Shown here piece after piece: positions 9,252 to 18,543 of a stretch of 41,912 bases of DNA. The notes beneath the pieces were generated by a model that saw only the letters and a program-made list of their open reading frames with translations, was not told the origin of the DNA and did not search any database. Origin of the DNA: an uncultured Acetobacteraceae bacterium (lineage in GTDB: Bacteria; Pseudomonadota; Alphaproteobacteria; Acetobacterales; Acetobacteraceae); contig CALMVN010000273.1 in assembly GCA_937873225.1 (NCBI GenBank), positions 26,295-68,206 on the forward strand, written 5' to 3'. Made by a program: the position numbers and the translations under genes. Positions within the stretch are counted from its first letter, which is position 1. Every line of letters starts with the position of its first letter.

Positions 9252-10858
9252 CAGGGCGTCCAACGATACACCCACTGCTCCGACAGCGGGCCTCCTTCGC
9301 CCGCCAGGGTGCAGTGCAGCTCGGCCAGCCTGGCCGAGCCGGGATGGAACTCGAAGGTGATGCGCCAGCCCTGGATCGACGGGTTCTGCACCACCACCAC
9401 GTTGCGGATGGCACCCGTGCTGGCACCGAGATCGGCATGCAGCCTGGCATCCGCGCCGAGCGACTTCAGCGCGCCGCCGGCGAAGTCGAGCATCACGAAG
9501 CGTCCCTTGCCGTCGCCGGTGGCGCCGATCCGGGTCTGCGCGGTCCGCGCCAGCCCGCTGCTCCACGGGTTGTCCCAGCACCAGTGCATCCGGTAGGTGT
9601 GGCTGTACTCCCCGCCCGCCGCGAGCGGCGCCCTGGGGCGCCAGAACGCGACGATGTTGTCGTTGACCTCGTTCGGCGTCGGCAGCTCGACCAGCACCAC
9701 CGCGCCCTCGCCCCAGTCGCCGATCGGCTCGATCCACAGCGACGGCCGCTTCTCGTAGTTCAGCGCCAGGTCCTGGAAGTCGGCGAAGGCGCGCTTGCGC
9801 TGCATCAAGCCGTAGCCCTTGGGCGTGGTGTCGGAGAACGCGCTGACCTGCAGGTCGATGGGGTTGGCCAGCGGGCGCCACAGCTGGTCGCCCTTGCCGG
9901 TCCACATCGACAATCCTTCGCTGTCATGCGCGGCGGGGCGGGCGTCGTCGACGTGCTGGCGGTCGTTGGCGTCGAAGAAGAACATGCCGGTGAGCGGCGC
10001 CACGCCGGAGCTGGCGATGGCGCGCCTGGGATACAGCACGCTTTCCACGTCGAAGACGGTCTCGTCGCCCGGCCGTATGGTGAAGCGGTACGCGCCGGCG
10101 ACGCTGGGGCTGTCGAGCAGCGCGTGCACCACGATGGCGCTGGTGCCGGGGGCGGGCCGTTCCAGCCAGAACGCCCGGAACAGCGCGAACTCCTCCTTCT
10201 GCTCGCCGGTGCCGTTGGCGAAGCCGCGCGCCGACAGCCCGTAATCCTGGCCCCGGGCGACGGCGCGGAAGTAGCTCGCGCCGAGGAACACGCAGACCTC
10301 GTCGAAATAGTCCGGACGGTTCAGCGGATAATGCAGGCGGAAGCCCGCGAAGCCGAGGTTGTCCGGCACGCGCAGGTGCGGGTCCTCGTAGTCGAACAGG
10401 CCCGGATCGTAGCCGAGCCGGGCGGCCTGGCCGTCGCGCACCTCGAAGATGTCGATACGCGGCCGGTACAGGAAGCCGCGCGGCAGGAACTCGACCTGGA
10501 AGCCGAGCCCCTGGCCGCGCCACAACGCGCTCTCCTTCCTGAAGCGGATGCCGCGATACTGGTCGAAGCTGAGCGCGTCCACCGGCCCCGGCAGCTTCTC
10601 GTCCGGCGCGGCATAGGGATGTCCCGCCATCGCCTGCGCCAGCCGGCGCACGCTGGCGCCGTCGAACGGGCCGGGCGCCGCGACAGGCGCCGCCGCCGCG
10701 GCGCGTGCGGCCGATCCCGCAGCGCCGGCCGCCATGACCACCGAGGCGGCGGCGCCCGCCTGAACCAGCTCCCGTCGAGACAAGGCCAAACCGATCCTCC
10801 TTCCCCGCCTGCCGGGGAGCATCCATAGCCGGGCATCCCTAGGATCGGGCTGTGTCAT
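9251..10858 (-). CDS. opgG: Glucan biosynthesis protein G/D with twin-arginine signal peptide
   Basis: Full-length OpgG-like sequence (FDQYRGIRFR, FQVEFLPRGFLY, GMFFFDANDRQ, HDSEGLSMW, MHWCWDNPW); N-terminal SRRELVQAGAAASVV. Confidence 0.9.
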   Translation of the reverse strand: MTQPDPRDARLWMLPGRRGRRIGLALSRRELVQAGAAASVVMAAGAAGSAARAAAAAPVAAPGPFDGASVRRLAQAMAGHPYAAPDEKLPGPVDALSFDQYRGIRFRKESALWRGQGLGFQVEFLPRGFLYRPRIDIFEVRDGQAARLGYDPGLFDYEDPHLRVPDNLGFAGFRLHYPLNRPDYFDEVCVFLGASYFRAVARGQDYGLSARGFANGTGEQKEEFALFRAFWLERPAPGTSAIVVHALLDSPSVAGAYRFTIRPGDETVFDVESVLYPRRAIASSGVAPLTGMFFFDANDRQHVDDARPAAHDSEGLSMWTGKGDQLWRPLANPIDLQVSAFSDTTPKGYGLMQRKRAFADFQDLALNYEKRPSLWIEPIGDWGEGAVVLVELPTPNEVNDNIVAFWRPRAPLAAGGEYSHTYRMHWCWDNPWSSGLARTAQTRIGATGDGKGRFVMLDFAGGALKSLGADARLHADLGASTGAIRNVVVVQNPSIQGWRITFEFHPGSARLAELHCTLAGEGGPLSEQWVYRWTP

Positions 10859-11084
10859 TTTCACGGCGACGCTGCGGACCCGGAACGTTCCGCCCCCGGA
10901 TAGCGGGACAATGCTGCGGTTCCGGGCGCCCGGCACCGACCAGGGCCCATAGGGCCTCGCGCGTCCGCCTGGGGCCCATGCGATCGGGACGGCAGACAGG
11001 AGCCTCCATCGCGAGGTGTGGCACGAACCGTCGGGGCGGCAAGGGCGTTCCCTCCGGTCGCCATCGCTGCACCAGAGGCCAGGC

Positions 11085-11645
11085 TTGCCACGTCCCGTCA
11101 CCGCGTTCCGTCACCTGCTGCCCATCCTGCTGCCGCTGCTCGGCGCCTGCGCGGTCGAGGATTCGGACGTCGCCGAGCACGCGCAGAAGCGCCTGATCGG
11201 CCTGAGCGAGGTCGACCTGGAATCCTGCCTCGGCGTGCCCGACCAGCACGCGAGCTTCGGCGGCACCGACGTGCTGACCTACTACGCCACCTCCAGCAGC
11301 TCCACGAGCTACGCGGTGCCGATCGTCGGCGGCCTCGGGCTGTCGAACGGCGGCTACTGCCATGCGACGTTCCGGGTCGATGACGGGCGCGTCAGCCGGC
11401 TGCTGTACTCGGGCGAGAAGAACGCGACGCTGGCGCCCAGCTCCTATTGCGCGCCGATCGTGCGCACCTGCCTGGCCTGGCTCGACCGGCATCCGGTGCA
11501 GGCCGGTGCCGTCGGCACGCCCAGCTACCGGGCCGGCAGCGCGGGCCAAAGCGCGGTCGCGCCGGGCAGCCCGAGCGGCGCGCCGCAACCGGGCGCGTCC
11601 AACGCCGCCATGCCGGCCAACGTGCCGACCGCCACCCCGCGCTGA
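11085..11645 (+). CDS. Putative lipoprotein
   Basis: Hydrophobic N-terminus ending in lipobox LLGAC; TTG start assumed; Pro/Ala-rich tail. Confidence 0.65.
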   Translation: MPRPVTAFRHLLPILLPLLGACAVEDSDVAEHAQKRLIGLSEVDLESCLGVPDQHASFGGTDVLTYYATSSSSTSYAVPIVGGLGLSNGGYCHATFRVDDGRVSRLLYSGEKNATLAPSSYCAPIVRTCLAWLDRHPVQAGAVGTPSYRAGSAGQSAVAPGSPSGAPQPGASNAAMPANVPTATPR

Positions 11646-11703
11646 AAGCCGGTCACGGGAGGATGCCGCCTGCCATGCGATCCGTTCCACGAGGTCCGGG
11701 CCG

Positions 11704-12579
11704 GTGATCGCCGATCGCCGCGCCGGGATGCGCATCCTGGTCCGCGAAAGCGTGCGCCCGCTGCTGGCACTGTTCGCCTGGGACGTGGTGGTGGTTCTCG
11801 CCTTCCAGCTCGCGCACCGTTCCTGGATGGACCAGCCGGCGCTGCCGTTCTCGCTGATCGGCTCCGCCCTGGTGCTGTTCCTGAACGTGCGCAACACCGC
11901 CGCCTACAACCGCTGGTGGGAGGCGCGCACGCTGTGGGGGGCGGTCACCAACAACGCCCGAAGCTTCGCGCGGCAGATGCAATCGCTGCTCGGCGGCGCG
12001 CCGGAGCTGACGCGGGCGATGATCGGCTACGCCCACGCGCTCCGCGGCGCGCTGGCCGGCGCGGACGTGTCGGGAACGGTGGAAGCGCTGCTGACGCCGG
12101 AGCTGGCGGGCCGGGTGGCCGGGCTCCGCAACCGGCCCACGGCGCTGCTGTTCGAGATCGGCGTGGCGGTGCGGGTCCTGGCCGAGGCCCGCGGCGTCCA
12201 TCCCGCGGCACAGGCCGGGATCGACCGCATCCTGTCCGACCTCGCCAACGCGCAGGGCGGGCTGGAGCGCATCCGCAACACCCCGCTGGCGGTGCAGTTC
12301 TCGGTCCTGCCCTGGCTGCTGGTGCGGGTGTTCTGCCTGGTGCTGCCGCTTTCGATGGTGCAGGAGCTGGGCTGGATCACCCCGCTCGGCTCGACCGTGG
12401 TGGGCTTCCTGTTCGTGGCGCTGGACGAGATCGGCGCCGACCTGGAAGCGCCGTTCGCGCCCGGCCTGCACGCGGTGCCGATGGCGGCGATCACCCGCAC
12501 GATCGAGATCGACCTGAGGCAAGCGATCGGCGATCCTGCGCCGGAGCCGATGCAGCCGGTGGACGGCGTGCTGGCATGA
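11704..12579 (+). CDS. Bestrophin-like (RFP-TM/UPF0187) anion channel family protein
   Basis: FLNVRNTAAYNRWWEARTLWGAVTNNARSFARQ and C-terminal PLGSTVVGFLFVALDEIGADLEAPF. Confidence 0.9.
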   Translation: MIADRRAGMRILVRESVRPLLALFAWDVVVVLAFQLAHRSWMDQPALPFSLIGSALVLFLNVRNTAAYNRWWEARTLWGAVTNNARSFARQMQSLLGGAPELTRAMIGYAHALRGALAGADVSGTVEALLTPELAGRVAGLRNRPTALLFEIGVAVRVLAEARGVHPAAQAGIDRILSDLANAQGGLERIRNTPLAVQFSVLPWLLVRVFCLVLPLSMVQELGWITPLGSTVVGFLFVALDEIGADLEAPFAPGLHAVPMAAITRTIEIDLRQAIGDPAPEPMQPVDGVLA

Positions 12580-12604
12580 GGCTCGTCTTCGAGGGGAGGT
12601 CCGC

Positions 12605-13228
12605 ATGGCATCCGCGCCGCTGCCGCATGAGCCGGTCACGCCCGACCAGGCGCTCGCCCGGCTGAAGGAGGGGAACCGCCGCCACCTCAGCGGCGAGGCG
12701 ATCCACCACCGGATGACCAGCCAGGAGCGCCGCGCCGCCCTTGCGCAGGAACAGCGCCCGTTCTGCGTGCTGGTCGGCTGCTCCGACAGCCGGGTGCCGC
12801 CGGAGGTGCTGTTCGGCTGCGGCCTGGGCGAGCTGTTCATCGTCCGCAACGCCGGCAACGTGGTCGACCTCGCCGCCATGGGCAGCATCGAGTACGGCGT
12901 CGTGGTGCTCGGCGCGCCGCTGGTGGTGGTGCTGGGACACGAGCGCTGCGGCGCGGTGCAGGCCGCGGTCAACGTGGTGGAGACGGACGCGACCTATCCC
13001 GGCAGCATCGGCCAGATGATCGAGCCGATCATCCCCGCGGTGCTGCGGGCGCGGCGGGACGGACCGGACAACCTCCTCGACCGCTCGGTGGAGCAGAACG
13101 TCCTGCGCATCGTCGCCCGGCTCCGCAACACCGAGCAGCTGCTGATCGAGCCGCAGCGCGAGGGCCGGCTGAAGATCGTGGGCGCGCGCTACGACCTCGA
13201 CGACGGAAGCGTGGAGTTCTACGAGTAG
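12605..13228 (+). CDS. Beta-carbonic anhydrase
   Basis: CSDSRVPPEVLF, RNAGN, GHERCGAVQAA. Confidence 0.95.
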   Translation: MASAPLPHEPVTPDQALARLKEGNRRHLSGEAIHHRMTSQERRAALAQEQRPFCVLVGCSDSRVPPEVLFGCGLGELFIVRNAGNVVDLAAMGSIEYGVVVLGAPLVVVLGHERCGAVQAAVNVVETDATYPGSIGQMIEPIIPAVLRARRDGPDNLLDRSVEQNVLRIVARLRNTEQLLIEPQREGRLKIVGARYDLDDGSVEFYE

Positions 13229-13286
13229 CCGTCCGGCCGGCCGGACGAGCCGGACGCCGACAAACGCGGCGCCCGGCGTCGCGGTC

Positions 13287-13487
13287 TCAGTAGTAGCGGT
13301 AGTAGTGGTGGTGGTAGCGGTCCCAGGCCCAGGCGCGATGGTGCCAATGGTGACCGTGGTAGTAGTAGTGCGGCCCGACCCAGCCCGGCGGCACCGGCTG
13401 CGCCTGGGCGAGCGGCATCGCCGCCAGGGTCGCGACCGCGGCCGCCGCGGCCAGAACGGAACGCCTGAGGTTCCGACGGAAGTCCAT
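13287..13487 (-). CDS. Small secreted His/Tyr/Trp-rich protein (66 aa)
   Basis: MDFRRNLRRSVLAAAAAVATLAAMPLAQA signal peptide followed by QPVPPGWVGPHYYYHGHHWHHRAWAWDRYHHHYYRYY. Confidence 0.65.
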   Translation of the reverse strand: MDFRRNLRRSVLAAAAAVATLAAMPLAQAQPVPPGWVGPHYYYHGHHWHHRAWAWDRYHHHYYRYY

Positions 13488-13633
13488 TCCGGTTCTCCTG
13501 TTTCCGCCCGGACTCGTTGGTGACCCCGGGCGTCCAGGTGATCTGGCCTTCGTTCTGCGGCACGATTCGGGCGGATGTCGTAACCGGGTGTGTCCGCGCA
13601 TCCCGGCGTCGCGGATCGACCGGCTGCGCCCGG

Positions 13634-14743
13634 TCAACCGGACGCGGCACCCACCGTTCCGGCTCCCGCCGCCGCATGCCGCTCCGCCGGCTCCGGCATC
13701 AGCGCGGCGGCAACGTCGGCGACGTCCCGGCTGAGCATCTGCAGGGTGAAGCGGGCCAGCGGCCCGGCCTCATCGCCCAGCCGGTCGAGCCTACCGGACA
13801 GGGCACGCGCCTCGAACACCAGCCGTCCGGCACCAGGCCCGCGCGACTGCGCTTCCCCGTCGAGTGCCGCCTGCAGCGACCGGAACGCCGCCGACACCGC
13901 CGTCGACACCTCGGCCAGGGACGGCGGCGGCCCGTCCGTCGCCGCGGTCTCGCCCAGGGCGCGCGCGACGAACAGCACGTCGCTCTGCAGGCGACGCAGC
14001 ATCGGCACCAGCCGCTCCATCAGCGGGTCGTGCCGTTCCACCACCGCGAAGCGCTCGCGGTTGGCCTCGGTGATCGCCGCCACCAGCGCCCGCAGCGCGT
14101 CGTTGCTGCTGTCGTTCAGCCGCTCGACCTCGTCCATCGCCACCCGCCGGGTCAGCACCGCCGCCTGGGTGGCGTCCACCGTGGCCAGCATGTCGGAGGC
14201 GGCCTTGAAGGCGAGCTGCCGGGCGCGGGTGCGGAACACCAGGTAGGACACCGCCAGCGACACCACCGCCCCCACCAGGATCGCCAGCACGCGGTCGACC
14301 GGACGGCTGAACGCCCCGCCCTGCGCCGGGAACAGGAACACCACCACCAGGGTGACGCCGGCCAGGCGCAGGTTCGGCTTGAACGCGGCCAGCAGCGCCA
14401 GCGGCACCAGCAGCACGGCGAACACCGGCACCTTGGGCAGCCCGGCGAGCCACAGCGCGATCCCGGCCGCCCCGGCGAGGGCGCCGACCAGCGTGCCGAT
14501 GATCTGGTCGCGGCCGGCTTCCAGGGTCGAGCTGATCCGGGCCTGGGTGACGATCACCGCGGTGATCAGCGCCCAGTAGGGTTCGCGCAGGTGCAGCGCC
14601 TGCGCGACCAGGTCGGACAGGAACACCGAGACCAGGGTGCGGACCGCCTGCCGCAGCTCCGGGGTCCAGCCGAGGATCCGGTCCCAGGCCGGGGCGAGGC
14701 GGCCGGTCCGCCCGGGCTCTTGCCGGACAGCGTGGTCGGACAT
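13634..14743 (-). CDS. FUSC family membrane protein (aromatic acid exporter-like)
   Basis: LREPYWALITAVIVTQA, EAGRDQIIGTLVGALAG, repeated TM segments followed by a soluble helical region. Confidence 0.85.
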   Translation of the reverse strand: MSDHAVRQEPGRTGRLAPAWDRILGWTPELRQAVRTLVSVFLSDLVAQALHLREPYWALITAVIVTQARISSTLEAGRDQIIGTLVGALAGAAGIALWLAGLPKVPVFAVLLVPLALLAAFKPNLRLAGVTLVVVFLFPAQGGAFSRPVDRVLAILVGAVVSLAVSYLVFRTRARQLAFKAASDMLATVDATQAAVLTRRVAMDEVERLNDSSNDALRALVAAITEANRERFAVVERHDPLMERLVPMLRRLQSDVLFVARALGETAATDGPPPSLAEVSTAVSAAFRSLQAALDGEAQSRGPGAGRLVFEARALSGRLDRLGDEAGPLARFTLQMLSRDVADVAAALMPEPAERHAAAGAGTVGAASG

Positions 14744-14752
14744 CGCCGCCGG

Positions 14753-16465
14753 TCAGCCCGGCGCCTTGCCCGAGCCGTCCGCCGTGCCCGCGATCGGCAG
14801 CGGCACCCAGCGCGAGCCGTCGCCGTTCTGCACCAGCATCACCACCGAGGGCCGGTGCTGCCGCCGCGCCGCGTCGATGCCGGTCTGCACCTGCGCCGGC
14901 GACGACACCTCCGACTGCTGCACCTCCACGATCACGTCGCCCGCCTTGATGCCGCGGTCGGCGGCGGCACCGTCGCCGGCCACGGCCGTCACCACCACCC
15001 CCTTCTGGGTGTCGGCGATCCCGTATTTCTGGCGGAGCAGGTCGTCGAGCGGCGCCAGCGTCATGCCAAGCCCGGCGAGGTCGACCGTGGCCGGAGGCGC
15101 CGGCTTCTTCGGAGCGGGCGTGGCTGCCGGTGCCGCGCCGTCGTCGGGAAACGCGCGCACCGTGACCGGCAGCGTCAGCGCGTGCCCGTCGCGCCACAGC
15201 ACCACCGGTACCGTCTGGCCCACGGGGGTCTCGCCGACGACCCGCGGCAGGCTGCGCCCGTCCACCGGCTTGCCGCCGACCTGCTGGATCACGTCGCCGG
15301 TCCTCATCCCGGCCTTCGCCGCCGGCCCGTCCACTTCCAGCCCGGCGAGCAGCGCGCCCTTCGGCGCCTTGAGCCCCAGGCTGTCGGCGATGTCCTGGCT
15401 CACGTCCTGGATCCGCACCCCGATCCAGCCGCGCGTAGCCTTGCCGAACCGGCGCAGCTGGTCGATCACCCCGCGCGCCTCGTTGGACGGGATCGAGAAG
15501 CCGATGCCGATCGAGTCGCCGGATGGCGAGTAGATCGCGGTGTTGATGCCGATCACGCCGCCGTCCATGTCGAACAGCGGCCCGCCCGAGTTGCCGCGGT
15601 TGATCGGCGCGTCGGTCTGGATGAACTCGTCATAGGGCCCGTTGTCGAACGAGCGGCCGCGCGAGCTCACGATCCCGGCGGTGACGGTGCCGGACAGGCC
15701 GAACGGGTTGCCGATCGCCACCACCCAGTCGCCGACCCGCGCCTTGTCGCTGTCGCCGAACGCCACCGCCGGCAGCGGGTGCGCCGGCTCCACCTTGAGC
15801 AAGGCGAGGTCGGTCTTGTCGTCGTGGCCGAGCAGCCGGGCCTTGAGCACGGTGTCGTCCTGCAGCGTCACGGTGATGAGGTCGGCGCCCTTGATGACGT
15901 GGTTGTTGGTGACGATCAGGCCGGACGGGTCGATCACGAAGCCGGAGCCCAGGCTCTGCATCCGGCGTCCGGGCGACGCCTGCGCGCCATCCTGACCGCT
16001 TCCCTGGCCGTTCCCTTGGCCGCCCCCTTGGCCGCCATGATGGTTCATGAAGTCGTGGAAGAACTTCTCGAACGGCGAGCCGGGCGGAAAGGCGGGCACC
16101 GCGGGGCCGCTCCTGTCGCCGTTCTTGTTGTTGCCGTTCCTGTTCCCCTTGTCCGGCGCGGCAGGCGCGCTCGGCAGGTCGCCCTCGTCGTCGTCCTCGC
16201 TGTCGTCGCTTGCGGTGCCGGTGGAGGAGATGTTGACCACGGACGGCAGCAGCCGGGCGGCGAGGTCCGCGAAGCTGTCCGGCGCGCCGCGCGCCAGGGC
16301 CGGCACGGGTGCTGCCACCGGCAGCGCGAGCCCGCCGCCCGACGCCAGGACAACCGCCAGCAGGCCGGACGCCAGCGGGCGGCTTGCGGACCGGCGCCGG
16401 GGATCCGGAAGGCCGCACGAGCCGCGCGGCGCGGCGCCTCCGCCGGAGGAGGAAGTGAAGCGCAT
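14753..16465 (-). CDS. Do/DegP-family periplasmic serine endoprotease with two PDZ domains
   Basis: Catalytic triad contexts NNHVIKGAD / KTDLALLKV / GNSGGPLFD, two PDZ regions; N-terminal signal sequence. Confidence 0.93.
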   Translation of the reverse strand: MRFTSSSGGGAAPRGSCGLPDPRRRSASRPLASGLLAVVLASGGGLALPVAAPVPALARGAPDSFADLAARLLPSVVNISSTGTASDDSEDDDEGDLPSAPAAPDKGNRNGNNKNGDRSGPAVPAFPPGSPFEKFFHDFMNHHGGQGGGQGNGQGSGQDGAQASPGRRMQSLGSGFVIDPSGLIVTNNHVIKGADLITVTLQDDTVLKARLLGHDDKTDLALLKVEPAHPLPAVAFGDSDKARVGDWVVAIGNPFGLSGTVTAGIVSSRGRSFDNGPYDEFIQTDAPINRGNSGGPLFDMDGGVIGINTAIYSPSGDSIGIGFSIPSNEARGVIDQLRRFGKATRGWIGVRIQDVSQDIADSLGLKAPKGALLAGLEVDGPAAKAGMRTGDVIQQVGGKPVDGRSLPRVVGETPVGQTVPVVLWRDGHALTLPVTVRAFPDDGAAPAATPAPKKPAPPATVDLAGLGMTLAPLDDLLRQKYGIADTQKGVVVTAVAGDGAAADRGIKAGDVIVEVQQSEVSSPAQVQTGIDAARRQHRPSVVMLVQNGDGSRWVPLPIAGTADGSGKAPG

Positions 16466-16565
16466 GGCTCGGTCGGTCTCCTGCGTGCGGCAGCGATCTG
16501 TTCCCGATCTGCTCACGCGTCCGGTCCTGCGGCAAGGGCCCGGGACGCGGGGAAACGGCGGCGCG

Positions 16566-17246
16566 TCAGGCGCGGGCGATCACCCAGCCTGCCACCGCCT
16601 CGCCCAGCAGCGCATAGCCCGGGTCGGCCATGTGCGTCCCGTCCGGGGACAGGGTGTCGCGGGTGAAGGCGGTCCCGTCGCACCAGCCGCGCATCAGCGC
16701 ATGGCGCGGGAACACCGCCACCCCGGCCTCGGCGCCGAGCCGGTGCAGGGCGTCGCAGTAGGCGGCAAACCCCGGCGCCTCCTCCAGCGCGCGGCTGTAC
16801 TGCTGGTCCATCAGCACCAGGTCGGCACCGGTGTGCAGGAGCCGGGCGATGCCGCGCCGCGTCAGGCGCTCGAACAGGTCCAGCGGCACCGGCCGGGTCA
16901 CGTCGTTGGAGCCGGTCTGCCACAGCACGAGGTCCGGTTCCGCGGCGGCCACCGCGTCGAGCCGGCCGTCCATCTCGATCGCGCACTCGCCGCTGACGCC
17001 TTGGTTGGCGAGCGCGATGCCGCCGGGGAAGTGCGGCAGCAGGGCACGCCGCATCACTGCGGGATAGCTGTGCTCCGGGCCGCTGGCGCCGAAGCCTTCG
17101 GTGGTGGAGGAGCCGAACGCCACGACGCGCAGGGCGCGCCGGCCTGGTCCGGGAGGATGGCTCCGGACGACGCGGGTGCGCGGCAGGGACGGAACCGGAC
17201 CGGGACTCACGGTTGGCTCATCCGGCGGCGGCTGCCTCGCCGGCAC
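16566..17246 (-). CDS. SGNH/GDSL hydrolase family protein
   Basis: GSSTTEG (block I), NQGVSG (block II), GSND (block III), DGTHM (block V). Confidence 0.88.
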   Translation of the reverse strand: MPARQPPPDEPTVSPGPVPSLPRTRVVRSHPPGPGRRALRVVAFGSSTTEGFGASGPEHSYPAVMRRALLPHFPGGIALANQGVSGECAIEMDGRLDAVAAAEPDLVLWQTGSNDVTRPVPLDLFERLTRRGIARLLHTGADLVLMDQQYSRALEEAPGFAAYCDALHRLGAEAGVAVFPRHALMRGWCDGTAFTRDTLSPDGTHMADPGYALLGEAVAGWVIARA

Positions 17247-18390
17247 GCCGGGCGACGCGCCGCTTCGCGTCCCGCTTGCGCCGGTCGAGTAGCCCGGCCA
17301 TCAGGTAGAGCGTGCCCAGCCCGACCACGTTCACCGCGACCTGCATCGGCCAGCCGGTGCCGTAGGTGGTCATCAGCAGGCGTGCCAGCAGGTCCAGCAC
17401 GGTGCCGACCGAGAACACCTCCAGCGAGTGTCGCCCATACACCGCCAGCACCTGCCCGACCCGGCCGCCGGCCAGGGTGCGGGCCAGCCGGCTGCTCTGC
17501 ACCAGGTAGAAGATCGCCAGCACGTCGATCAGCCGCAGCGGCGACAGCGGCGTCTTCTGCGGCGGGTCGATCGGCAGCGGCGACAGGTCCGGCAGCCCCC
17601 ACTGCGCCCAGGGAAAGGACTGCACCGCGCTGAAGCCGAGATACAGCCAGCACGCCGCCACCACCCACCGGTTCCACGGGATGTCGCCGCCGGTGCGGCC
17701 GGTCTCGATCGCCGACCAGGCGCCGAGGGTGAACAGGAACTGCCAGGCGAACGGGTCGAAGTACCAGCCGTCCGGATCCAGCCAGTTCGGCAGGTTCAGG
17801 CGCGGGTCGAGGTTGATCAGCAGCCACATCGCCGCACTCAGCCCGAGCGCCGCCCAGCGGCTGGTCCGCAGGCCGACATAGATCACCGGGAACAGCACCA
17901 GCAGCACCATGTAGAGGGGCAGGATGTTGAGGTTGCCCGGCAGCGCCTGCAGCGACAGCACCCGCCAGAACGAGCGCACGCCATGCGCCAGCTCCGGCTC
18001 GAGGAAGTCGACCGGCACCGGGTGGTAGCGCCGCCATTCCCGCACCGCCATCACGGTGGCGACCAGCATCCCCATCTGGAACAGGTACAGCCGCAGCACC
18101 CGCTGCCCGAGCCGGAGCAGCCCGGTGCGCACGCCGTCGCGCTCGAACGCGCGGCCATAGGCCAGCATGGAGGCGTACCCGGCCAGCAGCACGAAGATCT
18201 CGGCCGCGTCGCAGAAGCCGAGGTTGCGTATGGTCAGCCGGTTCAGCAGGTTCTGCGGGATGTGGTCGCAGAACATCATGGTCAGCGCCACGCCGCGCAG
18301 CGCGTCGACCCGGTGGTCGCGGCCGGGCCGGGCCGGCGCCGGGGCCTTCGCCGCCGGAGGCGGTGCGAGGACCGGCTCGCTCATGTCCAT
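17218..18390 (-). CDS. opgC: OpgC-family membrane protein (glucan acyl/succinyltransferase-like)
   Basis: RDHRVDALRGVALTMMFCDHIP, FCDAAEIFVLLAGYASMLAYGR, NLDPRLNLPNW..WYFDPFAWQFLF, multi-TM. Confidence 0.88.
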   Translation of the reverse strand: MDMSEPVLAPPPAAKAPAPARPGRDHRVDALRGVALTMMFCDHIPQNLLNRLTIRNLGFCDAAEIFVLLAGYASMLAYGRAFERDGVRTGLLRLGQRVLRLYLFQMGMLVATVMAVREWRRYHPVPVDFLEPELAHGVRSFWRVLSLQALPGNLNILPLYMVLLVLFPVIYVGLRTSRWAALGLSAAMWLLINLDPRLNLPNWLDPDGWYFDPFAWQFLFTLGAWSAIETGRTGGDIPWNRWVVAACWLYLGFSAVQSFPWAQWGLPDLSPLPIDPPQKTPLSPLRLIDVLAIFYLVQSSRLARTLAGGRVGQVLAVYGRHSLEVFSVGTVLDLLARLLMTTYGTGWPMQVAVNVVGLGTLYLMAGLLDRRKRDAKRRVARRAGEAAAAG

Positions 18391-18543
18391 ACCGCCCTCC
18401 CGTCCCGCTGCGTCCGGCTCAACCTATGGAGCCGGGACGCGCGATGCCAGGGCAGGATGCCGGGTGATTATGGCCAAGATGCGATTCGCCACCGGCCGGA
18501 GGGTGCACTAAGCCCGGAGGCGACCGGCGGACGAGGCGATCAC

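Noticed and set aside
9251-9905. N-terminal 218 codons of the 929-aa opgH-frame ORF
   Set aside because: Overlaps opgG out of frame; the ATG at 9251 overlapping the opgG stop is the natural OpgH start
13517-16666. 1049-aa plus-strand ORF (also 7122-9596, 3188-6373, 24721-26643 and similar)
   Set aside because: Antisense or out-of-frame shadows of FUSC/Do protease, OpgH, and other confident genes
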